From Epithemia pelagica (lineage: Eukaryota; Bacillariophyta; Bacillariophyceae; Surirellales; Surirellaceae): 64,000 nt of DNA. Shown piece after piece: positions 20,746-30,958 of this stretch. A program made the translations under genes and the position numbers. The first letter of the stretch is position 1; the number at the start of each line of letters is the position of its first letter. The DNA is taken from the NCBI GenBank assembly GCA_946965045.2, contig OX337231.1, forward strand, positions 1,364,001 through 1,428,000, given 5' to 3'. A model generated the notes under the pieces. It saw only the letters and a list, made by a program, of their open reading frames with translations. It made no database searches and was not told the origin of the DNA.

Positions 20746-21839
20746 GAGGGGCTACGGAGCCTCTTCGAGCATCGACTCTCGAGAAGGCCCTTAGCGACGT
20801 GGCATCGCGCTTCCGGTATAACGACCGGCCAAGCCCCTGCCACGTCCCGGGATGCAACCGGCACCACCCCATAATCGAGTCATTAAAGAAAGCTTGGGCC
20901 CAAATAGACCCCGACGAGAAAAGACAGAAAGCAATAACACCCCGACACCTTCGCTTCATGTGGGAGTACGCCACGAGGATCCATGGCGACATCGACCTCT
21001 CCACGTTTGAAGCCTGTATCGCAGACCTCGCCCTTGCCGGATACTTCTTCGCCATGCGGAGCTGCGAATACTCCACCGTGAAACAACGTGGAAAAACAAA
21101 GCTGTTGACGATTGGAAACATACGGTTCAAACGAAACGACGAACTGCAATCCACAATCGAACCAACAGACCCCCAATTTAACGAACTCGCACACTTCGTT
21201 TCAATCACCTTCACCCAACAAAAATCCGACGCCAAGTATGAAACACGCACACAAAGCCGTACTGCCGACCCAATTCTTTGCCCAGTGCGACTCTGGGGGC
21301 GCATCATCCGGCGCATCCTCCATTACAGACCAGACGCACCACCGACGACGCCGGTGAATTGTTGGTTCGACCCACACCAACTTTCCAAGACGACCACGCC
21401 CAAACCACGATTCATCAGAGCCGAAGATACAATCCGACTCCTCCGATCATCATGCACCAACGGTGGTGGACAGTCCATGTTCGGATACCGTCCCAAGGAA
21501 ATAGGGACGCACTCCCTTCGCTCTGGAGCCGCGATGGCCCTGTTTCTTGCCCGCGCCTCCGTCTTGAAGATCATGATCCTGGGGAGATGGTCATCCGCGG
21601 CATTTCTCCGATACATCCGACCCCAGGTCATGGAGTGGACGGCTGGCATGTCGACAATGATGTTGACTAACCCAGACTTTCGACACGTCGACCCAGCCAA
21701 CCAAACCGAAATCACACGAGGAGACGTCGACGCCATCCAATCGAACCTTGAGGCAGCAATAGAGTCTCCGGAGGAAATCAAGTTCAATGGCTCCGTTGCA
21801 TTCGGAACCTTTGCGACACATCTGAATCTTGAGTTTTGA
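20529..21839 (+). CDS. Tyrosine recombinase of element 2
   Basis: The product is 436 residues, in frame 3, overlapping the end of the RT frame by 217 bases. The YR catalytic set is complete: Arg in FAMRSCEY (about residue 176), Lys in FTQQKSD (about 231), HSLRSG (HxxR, about 328-331), GRWSS (Trp in the second His position, about 352) and Tyr in FLRYIR (about 360). In Ngaro-like elements this enzyme inserts the circular cDNA by site-specific-type recombination. The start ATG at 20529 is the first in the frame; translation could instead depend on frameshifting or reinitiation from the RT frame. The ORF has no breaks, unlike the RT. The B1 repeat begins 53 bases after its stop. Confidence 0.88.
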   Translation: MDLIRRTAAVRIFFGRVESSNEAIDRTWGRWLLHLKLFRLRDDPFLDRIKTLRTRSQIVGTFLQRLRDGAFLRGATEPLRASTLEKALSDVASRFRYNDRPSPCHVPGCNRHHPIIESLKKAWAQIDPDEKRQKAITPRHLRFMWEYATRIHGDIDLSTFEACIADLALAGYFFAMRSCEYSTVKQRGKTKLLTIGNIRFKRNDELQSTIEPTDPQFNELAHFVSITFTQQKSDAKYETRTQSRTADPILCPVRLWGRIIRRILHYRPDAPPTTPVNCWFDPHQLSKTTTPKPRFIRAEDTIRLLRSSCTNGGGQSMFGYRPKEIGTHSLRSGAAMALFLARASVLKIMILGRWSSAAFLRYIRPQVMEWTAGMSTMMLTNPDFRHVDPANQTEITRGDVDAIQSNLEAAIESPEEIKFNGSVAFGTFATHLNLEF

Positions 21840-21892
21840 GAACAAGATCCATCAAGTCAGACGATTCCGAAATGCTGTCTTCTTCAATGGTG

Positions 21893-22040
21893 GTGGGAGC
21901 CATCTTGGTTCCTTCTGGGCCTTTCGGCAAACGTGTGTGTCTACATCCTAGCACTCTCTCCTACTAGCTACTGTGACGACCTCGCGACAACACAGACCGC
22001 TCCAACCTGCAGGATGTGTTCGCTGGGTCGATCCCCGCGG
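21893..22040 (+). repeat. Split direct repeat B1 of element 2
   Basis: This 148-bp unit starts GTGGGAGCCATC and ends GATCCCCGCGG. It is identical by eye to 23343-23490. It abuts A2 directly at 22040/22041. Confidence 0.9.
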
Positions 22041-23326
22041 TGTCTGTCGTGCGTACGTTGGAGCGGGGCAGTTGATCGCACATAGACTACGACAAGCCCC
22101 ACCGGACTTGGACATCTCTGATGCGATGTCCACGCTCACATACCCCCCAGCGGGGAAGAGATTTTTACAGTCTGTCCGTCAATCATTTCCGTGATTCTCC
22201 TTCTCACCCCCAAGGCGCGACGTCCAAAATCAGCGATTTCCCGAGGTTGATACAAAAGCCATTGCACCTCAACACATTCAACACGGAGCCAAACTTGTGA
22301 GCGTTGGTGCATGCCTCCTGAACGTTGTAAAACACACCGAATTGTTTCATTACCCTGTCCTGACATCCAAGGACGTCATACCATGTCGTTTTTGCCTCCC
22401 AACCGCCCTCTCGTACCTTCCCACCACCGTAATAAAAGCAACATGTCCACCACAAGAAACCCAAGGCAAGAGGTGACCGAGAACACCCGGCATCGACCTC
22501 TTCCTGTACCCAGAAACTTTCCCGAATCCCTTTCCAATGGCCATGATGCTTTCTGCGACAAAGGGCAACTACTCCTATAGAAAGCGCAAGCACATACTCC
22601 TAGATGTAGATTCCAGTATAAGTTGACAGTAGACACAACATGTTCTACTCCACCTACGAGATTCTCGAAGGATCAGAATCGTACTCTTGTTCTTGGGGAT
22701 TACGTCTACGCATCTTGTGCACTCGCGGTGATCTGGAAGCAACGAGATCAAACTGTCCATTGCTCTTGTTGAGGATGGTTCAGACCTGTTGGATGCTTGT
22801 TCGTTGCTTGCTGCCTGAGTACGGCAGACTTGTGGAGTTTCATACGGACGAGCAGAGGGAGCAGAGCGCAACGGAGCAACCGACGAGGCCGTGTTGCCGG
22901 TGGATGCAGGGTTGGTGTTGGCTTCTTGAGCATGAGGTGCAGATGTAGTTTTGGCGATGGCTCTGTTATCATCTGGGTTCTGCGTTGTATAAGGCAGTGC
23001 GGAGGCACTGCGGGTGCCGAAGGCTTCCCTCACAGCCTATTGAGACCTTCGAGTTCGTTTGGGAGAGGACGTCGACATTACAGACTTCGTAATCAACCAC
23101 TGCACCTCCACCACCGCGATGAATGTATGTGCGGTGTTGGGAGTTTTGTATCAACCTCGGGGACTTTCCGTCGCGCCTTGGGGGTGAGAATACAGATTCT
23201 TCTTTTTGTGCGACCAGATTCTCGCTCCTGCTTGGGGGTAACGCTCACAATTCTTGAGATTGCGAGCATTGCAACTGCCATCTTGAGAGGTCTACACAGA
23301 GATAGATAGACTAAGACAATCAAAAA
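22041..23326 (+). repeat. Split direct repeat A2 of element 2, interrupted
   Basis: The A2 sequence occupies 22041-22140 and resumes after the nested insertion, with the duplicated 9 bases at 23241-23249, then 23250-23326. Joined, it matches A1 over 178 bp. A 16-bp pyrimidine-rich linker separates it from B2. Confidence 0.88.
22141..23240. mobile_element. Mutator-like (MULE) non-autonomous DNA transposon nested in A2
   Basis: The 1,100-bp insert is flanked by exact copies of ACGCTCACA (22132-22140 and 23241-23249), a 9-bp target-site duplication. Its ends form imperfect inverted repeats of about 21 bp (TACCCCCCAGCGGGG... and the complement of ...CAAGCAGGAG... ending GGGGGTA), with the outer seven bases perfect. 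A 9-bp duplication is characteristic of Mutator-like elements. No transposase frame is present. ORFs on the minus strand (a 152-codon Ser/Ala-rich one at 22575-23033 and a 129-codon one at 22204-22593) have no recognised domain but could be captured host sequence, as in Pack-MULEs. Confidence 0.75.
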
Positions 23327-23342
23327 TTCCCCTTTCCCGCCC

Positions 23343-23490
23343 GTGGGAGCCATCTTGGTTCCTTCTGGGCCTTTCGGCAAACGTGTGTGTCTACATCCTA
23401 GCACTCTCTCCTACTAGCTACTGTGACGACCTCGCGACAACACAGACCGCTCCAACCTGCAGGATGTGTTCGCTGGGTCGATCCCCGCGG
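23343..23490 (+). repeat. Split direct repeat B2 (3' end of element 2)
   Basis: This second copy of the 148-bp B unit is followed by unrelated sequence (GATGTTTGGTCG), placing the 3' end of the retrotransposon at about 23490. Confidence 0.9.
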
Positions 23491-23624
23491 GATGTTTGGT
23501 CGATGGGTGATTGTTCCATTCTAAAAGAAAAGACCACGACCCGTGCCAGACGCAACTGGAATGGGACAACCCTGCTGCAAGGAAAGAGACAAAGAAAAAG
23601 ACAAAAAAGAGAGACATCGATCAC

Positions 23625-25007
23625 ATGTGGGTGTCATTGGAAGCCGCTGATGTTGCCCTGCGTTCGGTGGGTACTGCACTGACCTTGGCGTCGGCAGGAT
23701 TCTATCTGCACAATCGAGGCTTTATCAGTCCAGATGCCACGAAAGCGTTTGGTCGCTATATTCAACAAGTGAGCATTCCAGCCTTTTTCTTCACCAAGTT
23801 GGTGCAATGTCCCACATCCCAGCAACATGCTGCAAAAACTGCCTCGCACAACGGAGAAGCATCGTCCATGAATGATCAACTATGTCCAAGTATTTTTGAC
23901 CATTTGTCCGAAGCATGGATCTTATTGATTTGGCCCCTCTATGTGATTGGATGTGGAATTGCCGTTGGTCTTTTGGTAGCCTGGTGGTCACAAGCTCCTA
24001 AACGACACTATCGCTCCATCATGTTGGGGACCGCCTTTGCCAATTCTGGAAGTCTCCCCACCACCTTGCTGTTTGTCTTGCATCAGCATTCCATGTCAAG
24101 AAGTGGTGGAGACAGTAGTGTGGTGGATCCCAATGCGTTCTTGTCACTCTATCTTATTCTTCATCCCATGATACTTTGGAGTGTGGGCTTTTGGCTGGCC
24201 GAACCGCCACAACGACATAGTAGCTCGTTCGCTACCATGTCTAGAATTCAATCCGCAGACTTGAGTGACTCAGGCCTTCAAATTGCAACCGAGTCTTTCT
24301 TAGCAGAGAACAACGATGACAATGATGATCTTCCTGGACCATCCGCTAATGAAGAAACAGGACTGCTGAGAGGTCATCGGTTGGGAGGAGTGAACGGGGC
24401 ATCATCTCACGTTTTGAGGGACATGAGGTCCTCAATAACCAAAGTCATGTCCAAAGCCTGTCAACCACCTGTCATTGGCTCTTTATTGGGATTGATCGTC
24501 ACCCTGGTTACTCCATTGCGCAAAATTTTGATTCAACGGAACGGACCGTTGGACTGGTGGTTTGACGGAGTGGTGAAAATTGGATCTTCCTCCATTCCAG
24601 TCAGCATGGCCGTCTTGGGCATGAACTTGTCGAGTTCCTTGCAAAAATCTCGAACACCACACCAAGTCGATCCACTTGAGCCCTTGTTTGGCTGGAAGAC
24701 ATTGGTGGGGATCATTGTGGGAAAATTGGTCTTTCTCCCCATTGTCGGCTTTCTCAGTTTTGCCCTGTTGCGCAGTTACTCGTCTCTGAATTTGGATTCG
24801 CCCTCCTTGTCCATGGTACTGTTAATTGTATGGATCACTCCCACAGCCAACAATGCTGTGGTCGTGGCGGATTTGGCCGGTGGCCTACGGGAAGCCATGG
24901 CTCAATTGTTGGCCTACGAATATGTGGTAGTTCCTGCCCTCTTGTCCATAACTGTGGCCTGTATTATTCGTATCAGTGGTCTAGATGTCTCGACGGGCAT
25001 GGACTGA
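23625..25007 (+). CDS. Auxin efflux carrier / PIN-LIKES family membrane transporter
   Basis: From the chosen ATG (MWVSLEAADV) the product is 460 residues; an in-frame ATG at 23511 would add 38 charged residues and seems less likely. About ten hydrophobic spans are visible, five before and about five after a hydrophilic central loop of about 90 residues, which is the layout of the Mem_trans (auxin efflux carrier) family and of PIN-LIKES proteins. Family landmarks include FANSGSLPTTLL (about residues 140-151), SIPVSMAVLGMNL and a late WITPTANNAVV segment with the helix-breaking Pro and Asn pair. PIN-LIKES proteins sit in the ER membrane and affect intracellular auxin in plants; the substrate in an alga is unknown. 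The end of retrotransposon element 2 lies 134 bases upstream of this ATG, so its promoter may have been replaced. Confidence 0.82.
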   Translation: MWVSLEAADVALRSVGTALTLASAGFYLHNRGFISPDATKAFGRYIQQVSIPAFFFTKLVQCPTSQQHAAKTASHNGEASSMNDQLCPSIFDHLSEAWILLIWPLYVIGCGIAVGLLVAWWSQAPKRHYRSIMLGTAFANSGSLPTTLLFVLHQHSMSRSGGDSSVVDPNAFLSLYLILHPMILWSVGFWLAEPPQRHSSSFATMSRIQSADLSDSGLQIATESFLAENNDDNDDLPGPSANEETGLLRGHRLGGVNGASSHVLRDMRSSITKVMSKACQPPVIGSLLGLIVTLVTPLRKILIQRNGPLDWWFDGVVKIGSSSIPVSMAVLGMNLSSSLQKSRTPHQVDPLEPLFGWKTLVGIIVGKLVFLPIVGFLSFALLRSYSSLNLDSPSLSMVLLIVWITPTANNAVVVADLAGGLREAMAQLLAYEYVVVPALLSITVACIIRISGLDVSTGMD

Positions 25008-26234
25008 GTCGTTTCGAGGTCATACGGAATGGAGCGCGGTTCCATTTCTCGACGCACATCCGACTCGATAAGTACGGTGGACTGTACTTTTGCGCAGGAT
25101 CATGCCTCCCCTTTTAACATTGTTGAATGTGGTCTGTGGACGAGTTAGACACATACTCTCTAGGAAATGGTGCTCGTAATGACTATTATCTAAAGGCGCC
25201 TGCGAGGTTTTGCGAATACAAGTCCGCCTACCTAGAGAGTGCATTTGCAGGAAAACAGTGCATTGACGTGAACGGAAAGAGCACCATTCACAACAAAAAG
25301 ACAAGGACGGAGAGTTCCTCGCTCTCAACTCCACCTGCTACTACTTGAGGAACTTCCTTCCATGCACGGGGAACCCGCTAGTCGGAGATCGGCAATCGGC
25401 ACGTCACTCGGAGAGTAAGTTCGAACATGATATTTTGTGGAAGGAGTACGTAGGTTCTTTTGCCATGTTCGTTCGCTCATCATGAGAAACTCAAATTTGG
25501 TGAGATTCCCGTGAAACAACCAGCGGACATGGGGTCTGGTGGGGTGGTGGTGGTCCTGTCTTTGTCGCTAAAGATTGGGCGAGAATCTTTGGTTCTGTTT
25601 CCGTCGTGGTCGTCTTTTTGGAATTTGTGTGGGCATAATTTGTGACCACCTTTTTGGTTGGTGCCGGTGCTCTGGGGGAAGGCTCGCGGGGCGTTGAGCT
25701 CTAGCTACTGTGAACTATTGTGTACAGCCTGAGCGTTGGAGGTCGCTTCACACATGTTGAAAGTTAGCTCCCAGTCCGTTTTCCGTTGCCCGACCGTTTC
25801 CTGGGGCCGTTCCAACGGATCAGAAATTTACGCCTCCAGTACAGTGACGGTACAGCAAATAGACCAGATCGGCCCGATCAAGCGACGGTTGAGAATCTGT
25901 TGCGCTAAGTCCATGAGCGTTAATTAGGAGGAGCGTTACAAAGATTTGTGTGAACACTCCTTATTTTCGTCGCACCAAACCAAGCAAACATCCAACAGCG
26001 CACGGGGAGTTGCCTTTTCCGCTTCGGAGCAAGAAGAATTGGTGCAGAAGAGAAAGAGGAGCAAACAACGACAAAAGAGTCTCTTGTCTGCTGCAAGTTG
26101 TCGGTTAGGATTGCAACTATTTGTGTCACGTCTCAGTTTCCTGCAATAACAACAGGTGACAATATATCACAAGGCTAGAGCAAGTGACGGGGAGATAAAG
26201 TTTGCACATTCATTGGTTCGTTCGTACTATAAAA
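25008..26234. other. Intergenic region
   Basis: About 1.2 kb. ORFs here are at most about 104 codons, have no recognisable features and alternate strand. I see no repeat shared with the rest of the window. It presumably holds the PILS terminator and the promoter of the next gene. Confidence 0.4.
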
Positions 26235-27877
26235 ATGAGCGCCCAATCCAACCGAATTGGTGACACGAAGCCCAATTTGGTGGTGGAGGGTGATATTGCC
26301 AAGCATGGAGAAGCAGTGCGCCCGAACTGGTTTCGGGAGATGGCTTCCCATGATGTCGCTAATATTCTTCAAGAACGATGGCAACAACGACTACCGCAAC
26401 ACTCGTATGCTGTCAAGAATGAAACGGCTCTTCCTCAATGGCGTATCGAAGAGACACAGCAGGAGACAATTGAGCCCGAAAGACCCAAAACTGTTACTCC
26501 TCATAATATGAAAGAACAATCACCACCGCATCCATCACAAGGGTCGGCATTGCCAAAATCACAAGCACCACCCCAATCACCCTCCCCAGTGCATCGACCG
26601 CCTCCCCAGTCGTCACGCGAGTATTGTACGCCACCACGACCGGCTTCACCCGTAACCACGTACGCCCAAATTACCCTCCAATCGCATCTCATTACACCTC
26701 CTCTTAGTCCACTGACGTTGGATACTCGACACGATGACGAAAGCAAAGTGGACTTGTATTCACCGTCCTGGGACACGTACGAAGACAGTGATGACGATCA
26801 AACCACGGTCCCTGCCTCATCGTCGTCCGTGCAAGGATGGATTCAACCCAATTCTTCCGTTCCTCGATTGCATGTATCGGGAACCGGCGACGACGACGAT
26901 GAGGAGGAGGAAGATGAGGATGATCGTAATGTACATGACGAAAGTGATGAACAAGAAGCCTTTGAAATACGTAGTGCGCCGCCCAGTATGAGCATGAGCG
27001 CCACCATGAATGACGACATTAGTGAAAGCATGTCCAACCATGAAGAACCTTCAGAATCATCTTTTTCCGCCACCGAACACGCGGCAGTCCAAAAACCAAA
27101 GCCACTCCATCCTCAATTGAATCAAAAACGACCTCAATATGAAAGACGAAGGCCGGTTCCACTCCCTCCTTCCTCTCCCTCGTCACCACGACGCCTTCCG
27201 CCGTCCCATCAGTCCAGTCATCGAAGAAGTAATAGTCATGGTCCAAGTGGATTGCCAACGTCTCCAGATCGAAAGCAATGCCCACGAAAGCCATCCAAGA
27301 GCCAAAGTAAACGAGGCAATCCGCCGGTAGGCACCAGTAGTACCAACAAAAAGCACAAACCCAAACTTTCGTTTGGTGGCCGCAACTTTAATCCGGGAAG
27401 CAAGGGATGGGATCCCAAGGAATGGGGAGTATCTTCTTCGGATCCCGATTATCAGCTATACAAGGACGGAGTGAAACTGCCTGAGTCGTACATTCAAGCA
27501 ATCATGACTTATGCGAAAGCCATTGGGATTATTGAAAATGGAGAAGAGTTAGAACCGTCATGGTTCAAGCCATCTCTCCCTCCTGCCTCACCCCATGACA
27601 AGAAACGAGCCATTCCTCCCCTCGCCCTATCACCCTCCCGATCCAAAGGGGGAGATGGCGATGAATCGTAAGTACTGTCCTGGAAACTTTTCCTTTTGAA
27701 GTTTTATATTTGTCGGCATCATTTTTAATCACTCATTTTTTGTTGTTGAAACGCAGAGTTTCAAGGAGAGACTCTCTGGGGTCGGTCGGAGAGCAACCCG
27801 TTCCGGACTCTCCTCCCAAAACTCCCAAAATTGTCTGGGACGTTGTGGAGCAATTCAATGATATGGTGGAACTATAA
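26235..27877 (+). CDS. Disordered protein of unknown function, two exons
   Basis: Exon 1 is 26235-27667 and exon 2 is 27757-27877. The 89-nt intron has GTAAGT at 27668 and CAG ending at 27756. The spliced product is 517 residues. The N-terminal 70 residues (GDIAKHGEAVRPNWFREM, then LQERWQQRLPQ) look folded. Then come long Pro/Ser-rich and acidic stretches, with DDDDEEEEDEDD near residue 225 and basic Ser/Pro-Arg regions, and a more ordered block near 395-465 containing KLSFGGRNFNPGSKGWDPKEW. Without splicing the frame ends at once after GDES; the intron adds 40 residues ending VEQFNDMVEL, with WDVVEQF reading like real coding sequence. No domain is recognised. An ATG at 26202 in the same frame is an alternative start. 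Confidence 0.6.
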
Positions 27878-28173
27878 TAGTAGCAGCAAACTAGTTTTGG
27901 AATCTATCAAAATCTCTGAAGTCTCTTGTCTTCCGACTTCTTGTCGTCTTGGAACCGATAGCTCTATTTGGACGCATAACAGTCGCTTCTGCTCGGAAAA
28001 GGCACAGTGTGCGCGATTTCCGTCGAAGTCGATGGAAATCTTTCCCCTCAGAGATCTTTCTTCTCCAGATTCGAGTATCTCTATCTTTGACACAAAAAAG
28101 AGAAGATACAAGCGGAGTTCAGCTCTCCTGGTCGACATTCAAATACGCGTACACTGAATCTGTTGGAACTATC

Positions 28174-28899
28174 ATGGCTCCTGTTCCGAAACTTGTGCTA
28201 AGTTACTTTAACATGGGCGGCCGCGCCGAACCCCTTCGCCTTGCCTGTGTCCTTGGAAAGATCCCCTTTACCAACAAGGGAATTTCGTTCCAGGATTGGC
28301 CCACGGTGAAATCACAGTACCCAATGGGACAGGTACCTCTCCTCGAGGTGGAGGAAGAACCAGGCCAAGACAAGGTGTCGATTGGACAATCCATGGCGAT
28401 TTTGCGGTATTTGGGCCGCCTGGGAAATTTGTATCCGATCGACCCCATCCAAGCCATGCAGGTGGATTCCTATGTCGACGCTGCTGTCGATGCCAGTCGA
28501 GGTCTTGAACTCTCACTCCGCGGTCCTTCTGCAGTGCTCATGTCCACGACTGAGTGGAGCAAAGAAGACATGATGGCCATGAGAGAACGATTGTGTACCG
28601 ATTCCAACAAGGGTCTGCCGTTTTACCTCAACTTTTTTGAAACGGCGCTCAGTAACAGCGAATCGGGTTGGATCGTTGGAAATTCCATTACCATTGCGGA
28701 CCTTGCCATGCACCGATTTGTCGCATGGATTAGCGGTGGCTTTATGGATGGAATTCCCGCGGACTTGGTGAAGGGCTATCCCAAACTAAAAAAGCATTTT
28801 GACACAATTGAAGCAATACCAGAGGTTGTGGCTTTTCGCAAGAATTATCCAACTCCGTACCCAGACTCGTTTGACTATGTTCCCGAAGCGAGTGCCTAA
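28174..28899 (+). CDS. Glutathione S-transferase, sigma-like
   Basis: The product is 241 residues. The N-terminal thioredoxin-fold domain shows LSYFNMGGRAEPLRL (about 8-22; the Tyr is the probable catalytic residue), the cis-Pro strand GQVPLLEV (about 50-57) and SIGQSMAILRYLGR (the gamma-glutamyl-binding Ser region is normally ESxAI; here GQSMAI). The all-alpha C-terminal domain includes the conserved N-capping segment GNSITIADLAMHRF. GSTs of this class conjugate glutathione to electrophiles or isomerise prostanoid-like substrates. The ATG at 28174 starts directly before the first beta strand; the frame is open upstream to 27949, but that stretch reads as leader. No plastid or secretory signal is present, so it is likely cytosolic. 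Confidence 0.88.
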   Translation: MAPVPKLVLSYFNMGGRAEPLRLACVLGKIPFTNKGISFQDWPTVKSQYPMGQVPLLEVEEEPGQDKVSIGQSMAILRYLGRLGNLYPIDPIQAMQVDSYVDAAVDASRGLELSLRGPSAVLMSTTEWSKEDMMAMRERLCTDSNKGLPFYLNFFETALSNSESGWIVGNSITIADLAMHRFVAWISGGFMDGIPADLVKGYPKLKKHFDTIEAIPEVVAFRKNYPTPYPDSFDYVPEASA

Positions 28900-29179
28900 A
28901 GTAGTTCATAGAGACATGAGATGTTTATTCTATATGTATAATATCTCAAGATATCTTTGATAAGAAATGGCCATGACATTCATTGTCTTGGTCTCAATAA
29001 TGCTGTTTAATGGTAGCAGATTCGTCGTTTCGACTGTCCAATTCGTCGGAACTATAAAACAGGGGGAGAAACGGTTCCTGGGTAGCACTGGCGTGGGGAT
29101 TAAAAGCCAATACGGTCGGTAGATTCGAAAACCAAAATCGACAAAACTGCTGTATCGACTCGTGGTACAATCTTTTTCA

Positions 29180-30958
29180 TCAAACAGAGGATGATCTTAA
29201 CAATGTTTCCGAGTCTGAGGATACAAAAGAGCTGGTCCTTGTGGATCGCGACAAGGATTCCGCCAATTCCAATTCCACTGGTGGTTGGGATGGACTCGTT
29301 TCCACCGTGTCATAATCATGACTTGTCCTCGTCGAAGAAGAGGATGAGACGCCCGGTACAAGGTTCCACAGGCGACGTTGAATCCTCTCCAGGGCCATGG
29401 TCCACTGGGCTGGTAAGGAAAAATCCAAGGCCAAAGCTTCTTGTACATGCTGATAGACATCAAATTTGCACAATGGACAGGTACCGGATCGTTCCGTTAA
29501 CCAAGGAAGGATGCAATCGGCATGATAGACATGTTGACAGGGCAGGACAATGCGTGGTCGTTCCTGTGAGGTTCCTTCCTCAAAATCTTCCAGACAAATC
29601 GCACAGTGGGCTGGAACCAAAGCGTCAGATGATACCAATTCCTCTTGATCATCTTTGTGGTTGCCGATATCCTCCATTCCAAGTTGTTCGTCGTGGTGGT
29701 CGTCGTCGTCGTCGTCATTCTCGTTGTGATTCTCGTCCATGGACACTGTCGTAGATTGTTGTTGAGATGTTGAATCCATGGCAGGGTCCACTGGTAGTGG
29801 TTCAGTTTGTTGCGTTGCACATCGAGTGTTTTCAAGGTGGTTGTTCGAGCTGGTAAGAATGTATCGTTCAATTTCTTCTCGTGACAACAAGTTTCTCCCC
29901 ATATAATCCGGGTCTTCTCTGGTTGGCCTTGTCCCATTGTTGGATTCCGTGTCGTCCCCTTCTTGTTGTTGTTGTCGTCGTTGACGTTGACTCTGTCGTT
30001 GTCGTCGTCGTTGGAGGGATCGTCGACGTGTGTGTTCTTGTTGTGCGGCGGCGGCACAGAGAAAAAAAATGGACGAACTCAAAACAACCAGGAAAAACAA
30101 GTCCACACTGGGATCCAACTCTCCGGCAAATTCCTCATCGTCTTGCCAATCCAGCAGTAGGGATCCATCTCCATCTCCTCCCAGTTCGTGATAGGAGTCG
30201 TAGACGGTGGGCACCGTCTCGGAATCCAAATAAATCAAGGGATTGTCCGGAACCTCGTGACTGTACTGAATCAAGGCGTGTCCGGATTGTCGTGACACAC
30301 GGACCAGTTGAATGGGAAGCGGAGGAAGGTCCTTGGGCAATTCTTGTGCAGAGAATTCATGATCTCCATACAAAATCAAATACCGATTGGAGGCATAGGT
30401 CGGAATGGTCAAGGCGGTTTGAATCTTTTCCAGGGTGGAACATTCCTCATGAGACGCCGCCAAGAGGGCCAAGGGAACGGACGTGGAGATGGAACTCAAA
30501 TCGTGCGTCCAATGGCACAATGGGAGATCGTTATCCAACACTACCAGGCGTGCCGAGTAAAAGACACCATCATGATCCTCGGGCATGGCCCATTCCCAAG
30601 GAGGAAGGGCAATGGCTGGAAACGCCGTGGGTCCCCCCACTGTCTTGGTTCCTTCATTGGCCAAATACACATGAGCCTCCACCACCATCACTGGAACAAA
30701 CGTCAGTAGTACTCCAACCAGTACGAGTGCGTTCCATACCAGAGACAACGACGACTTGGACCGAATACCGGCGAAATCAGGTGGTGCATGTGAATGTCCT
30801 TGTCTGGACTGTCTCGTGGGTCCATGAGGTTTGGCCCCCAGAGAAAAATCAACCACCTCGTTGCCGTTTCGTCTCATGGTTGGATTCCGCATTCTATAGG
30901 AACAGTGATTGGTTCCATGAACCTTGTACAAGAGAGAGAACAAAATCGCAGCGGCCAT
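29180..30958 (-). CDS. Transmembrane RING-H2 E3 ubiquitin ligase (PA-TM-RING-like)
   Basis: The product is 592 residues. A hydrophobic segment at about 71-95 ending VVEAHVYLAN acts as a signal anchor or signal peptide after a 70-residue basic leader. Residues 95-280 form a lumenal region with the character of a protease-associated domain (FPAIALPPW, ALLAASHEECST, RYLILYGDH). A second membrane span lies at about 284-304 (FFLVVLSSSIFFL), followed by an Arg/Gln-rich strip. A cytosolic RING-H2 finger is at about 450-498: CAICLEDF, then CQHVYHADCILPWL, then CPLC. This order matches RNF13/RNF167-type ligases of endomembranes. It shares a roughly 440-base divergent upstream region with the DGAT2 gene. 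The internal start could be later, since the leader before the first span is long. Confidence 0.82.
   Translation of the reverse strand: MAAAILFSLLYKVHGTNHCSYRMRNPTMRRNGNEVVDFSLGAKPHGPTRQSRQGHSHAPPDFAGIRSKSSLSLVWNALVLVGVLLTFVPVMVVEAHVYLANEGTKTVGGPTAFPAIALPPWEWAMPEDHDGVFYSARLVVLDNDLPLCHWTHDLSSISTSVPLALLAASHEECSTLEKIQTALTIPTYASNRYLILYGDHEFSAQELPKDLPPLPIQLVRVSRQSGHALIQYSHEVPDNPLIYLDSETVPTVYDSYHELGGDGDGSLLLDWQDDEEFAGELDPSVDLFFLVVLSSSIFFLCAAAAQQEHTRRRSLQRRRQRQSQRQRRQQQQEGDDTESNNGTRPTREDPDYMGRNLLSREEIERYILTSSNNHLENTRCATQQTEPLPVDPAMDSTSQQQSTTVSMDENHNENDDDDDDHHDEQLGMEDIGNHKDDQEELVSSDALVPAHCAICLEDFEEGTSQERPRIVLPCQHVYHADCILPWLTERSGTCPLCKFDVYQHVQEALALDFSLPAQWTMALERIQRRLWNLVPGVSSSSSTRTSHDYDTVETSPSQPPVELELAESLSRSTRTSSFVSSDSETLLRSSSV

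Larger units (their letters stand above)
14450..23490 (+). mobile_element. Near-complete Ngaro/PAT-like YR retrotransposon (element 2)
   Basis: The element spans about 9.0 kb including a 1.1-kb nested insertion. Its order is A1 (14450-14627), gag, RT-RNase H, YR, B1 (21893-22040), A2 (22041-22140 resumed at 23250-23326), B2 (23343-23490). A1 and A2 differ at two positions that I can see; B1 and B2 look identical. This is the split-direct-repeat structure of Ngaro/PAT-like elements. Such elements replicate through a circular intermediate, and the B1-A2 junction reproduces the joined ends. No target duplication is seen at its borders, as expected for YR integration. The high repeat identity suggests recent insertion. 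A single stop codon interrupts the RT part. Confidence 0.88.

Noticed and set aside
22575-23033. 152-codon minus-strand ORF inside the Mutator-like element as a transposase
   Set aside because: The Ala/Ser/Thr-rich composition shows no DDE transposase or zinc-finger motif; kept only as possible captured sequence.
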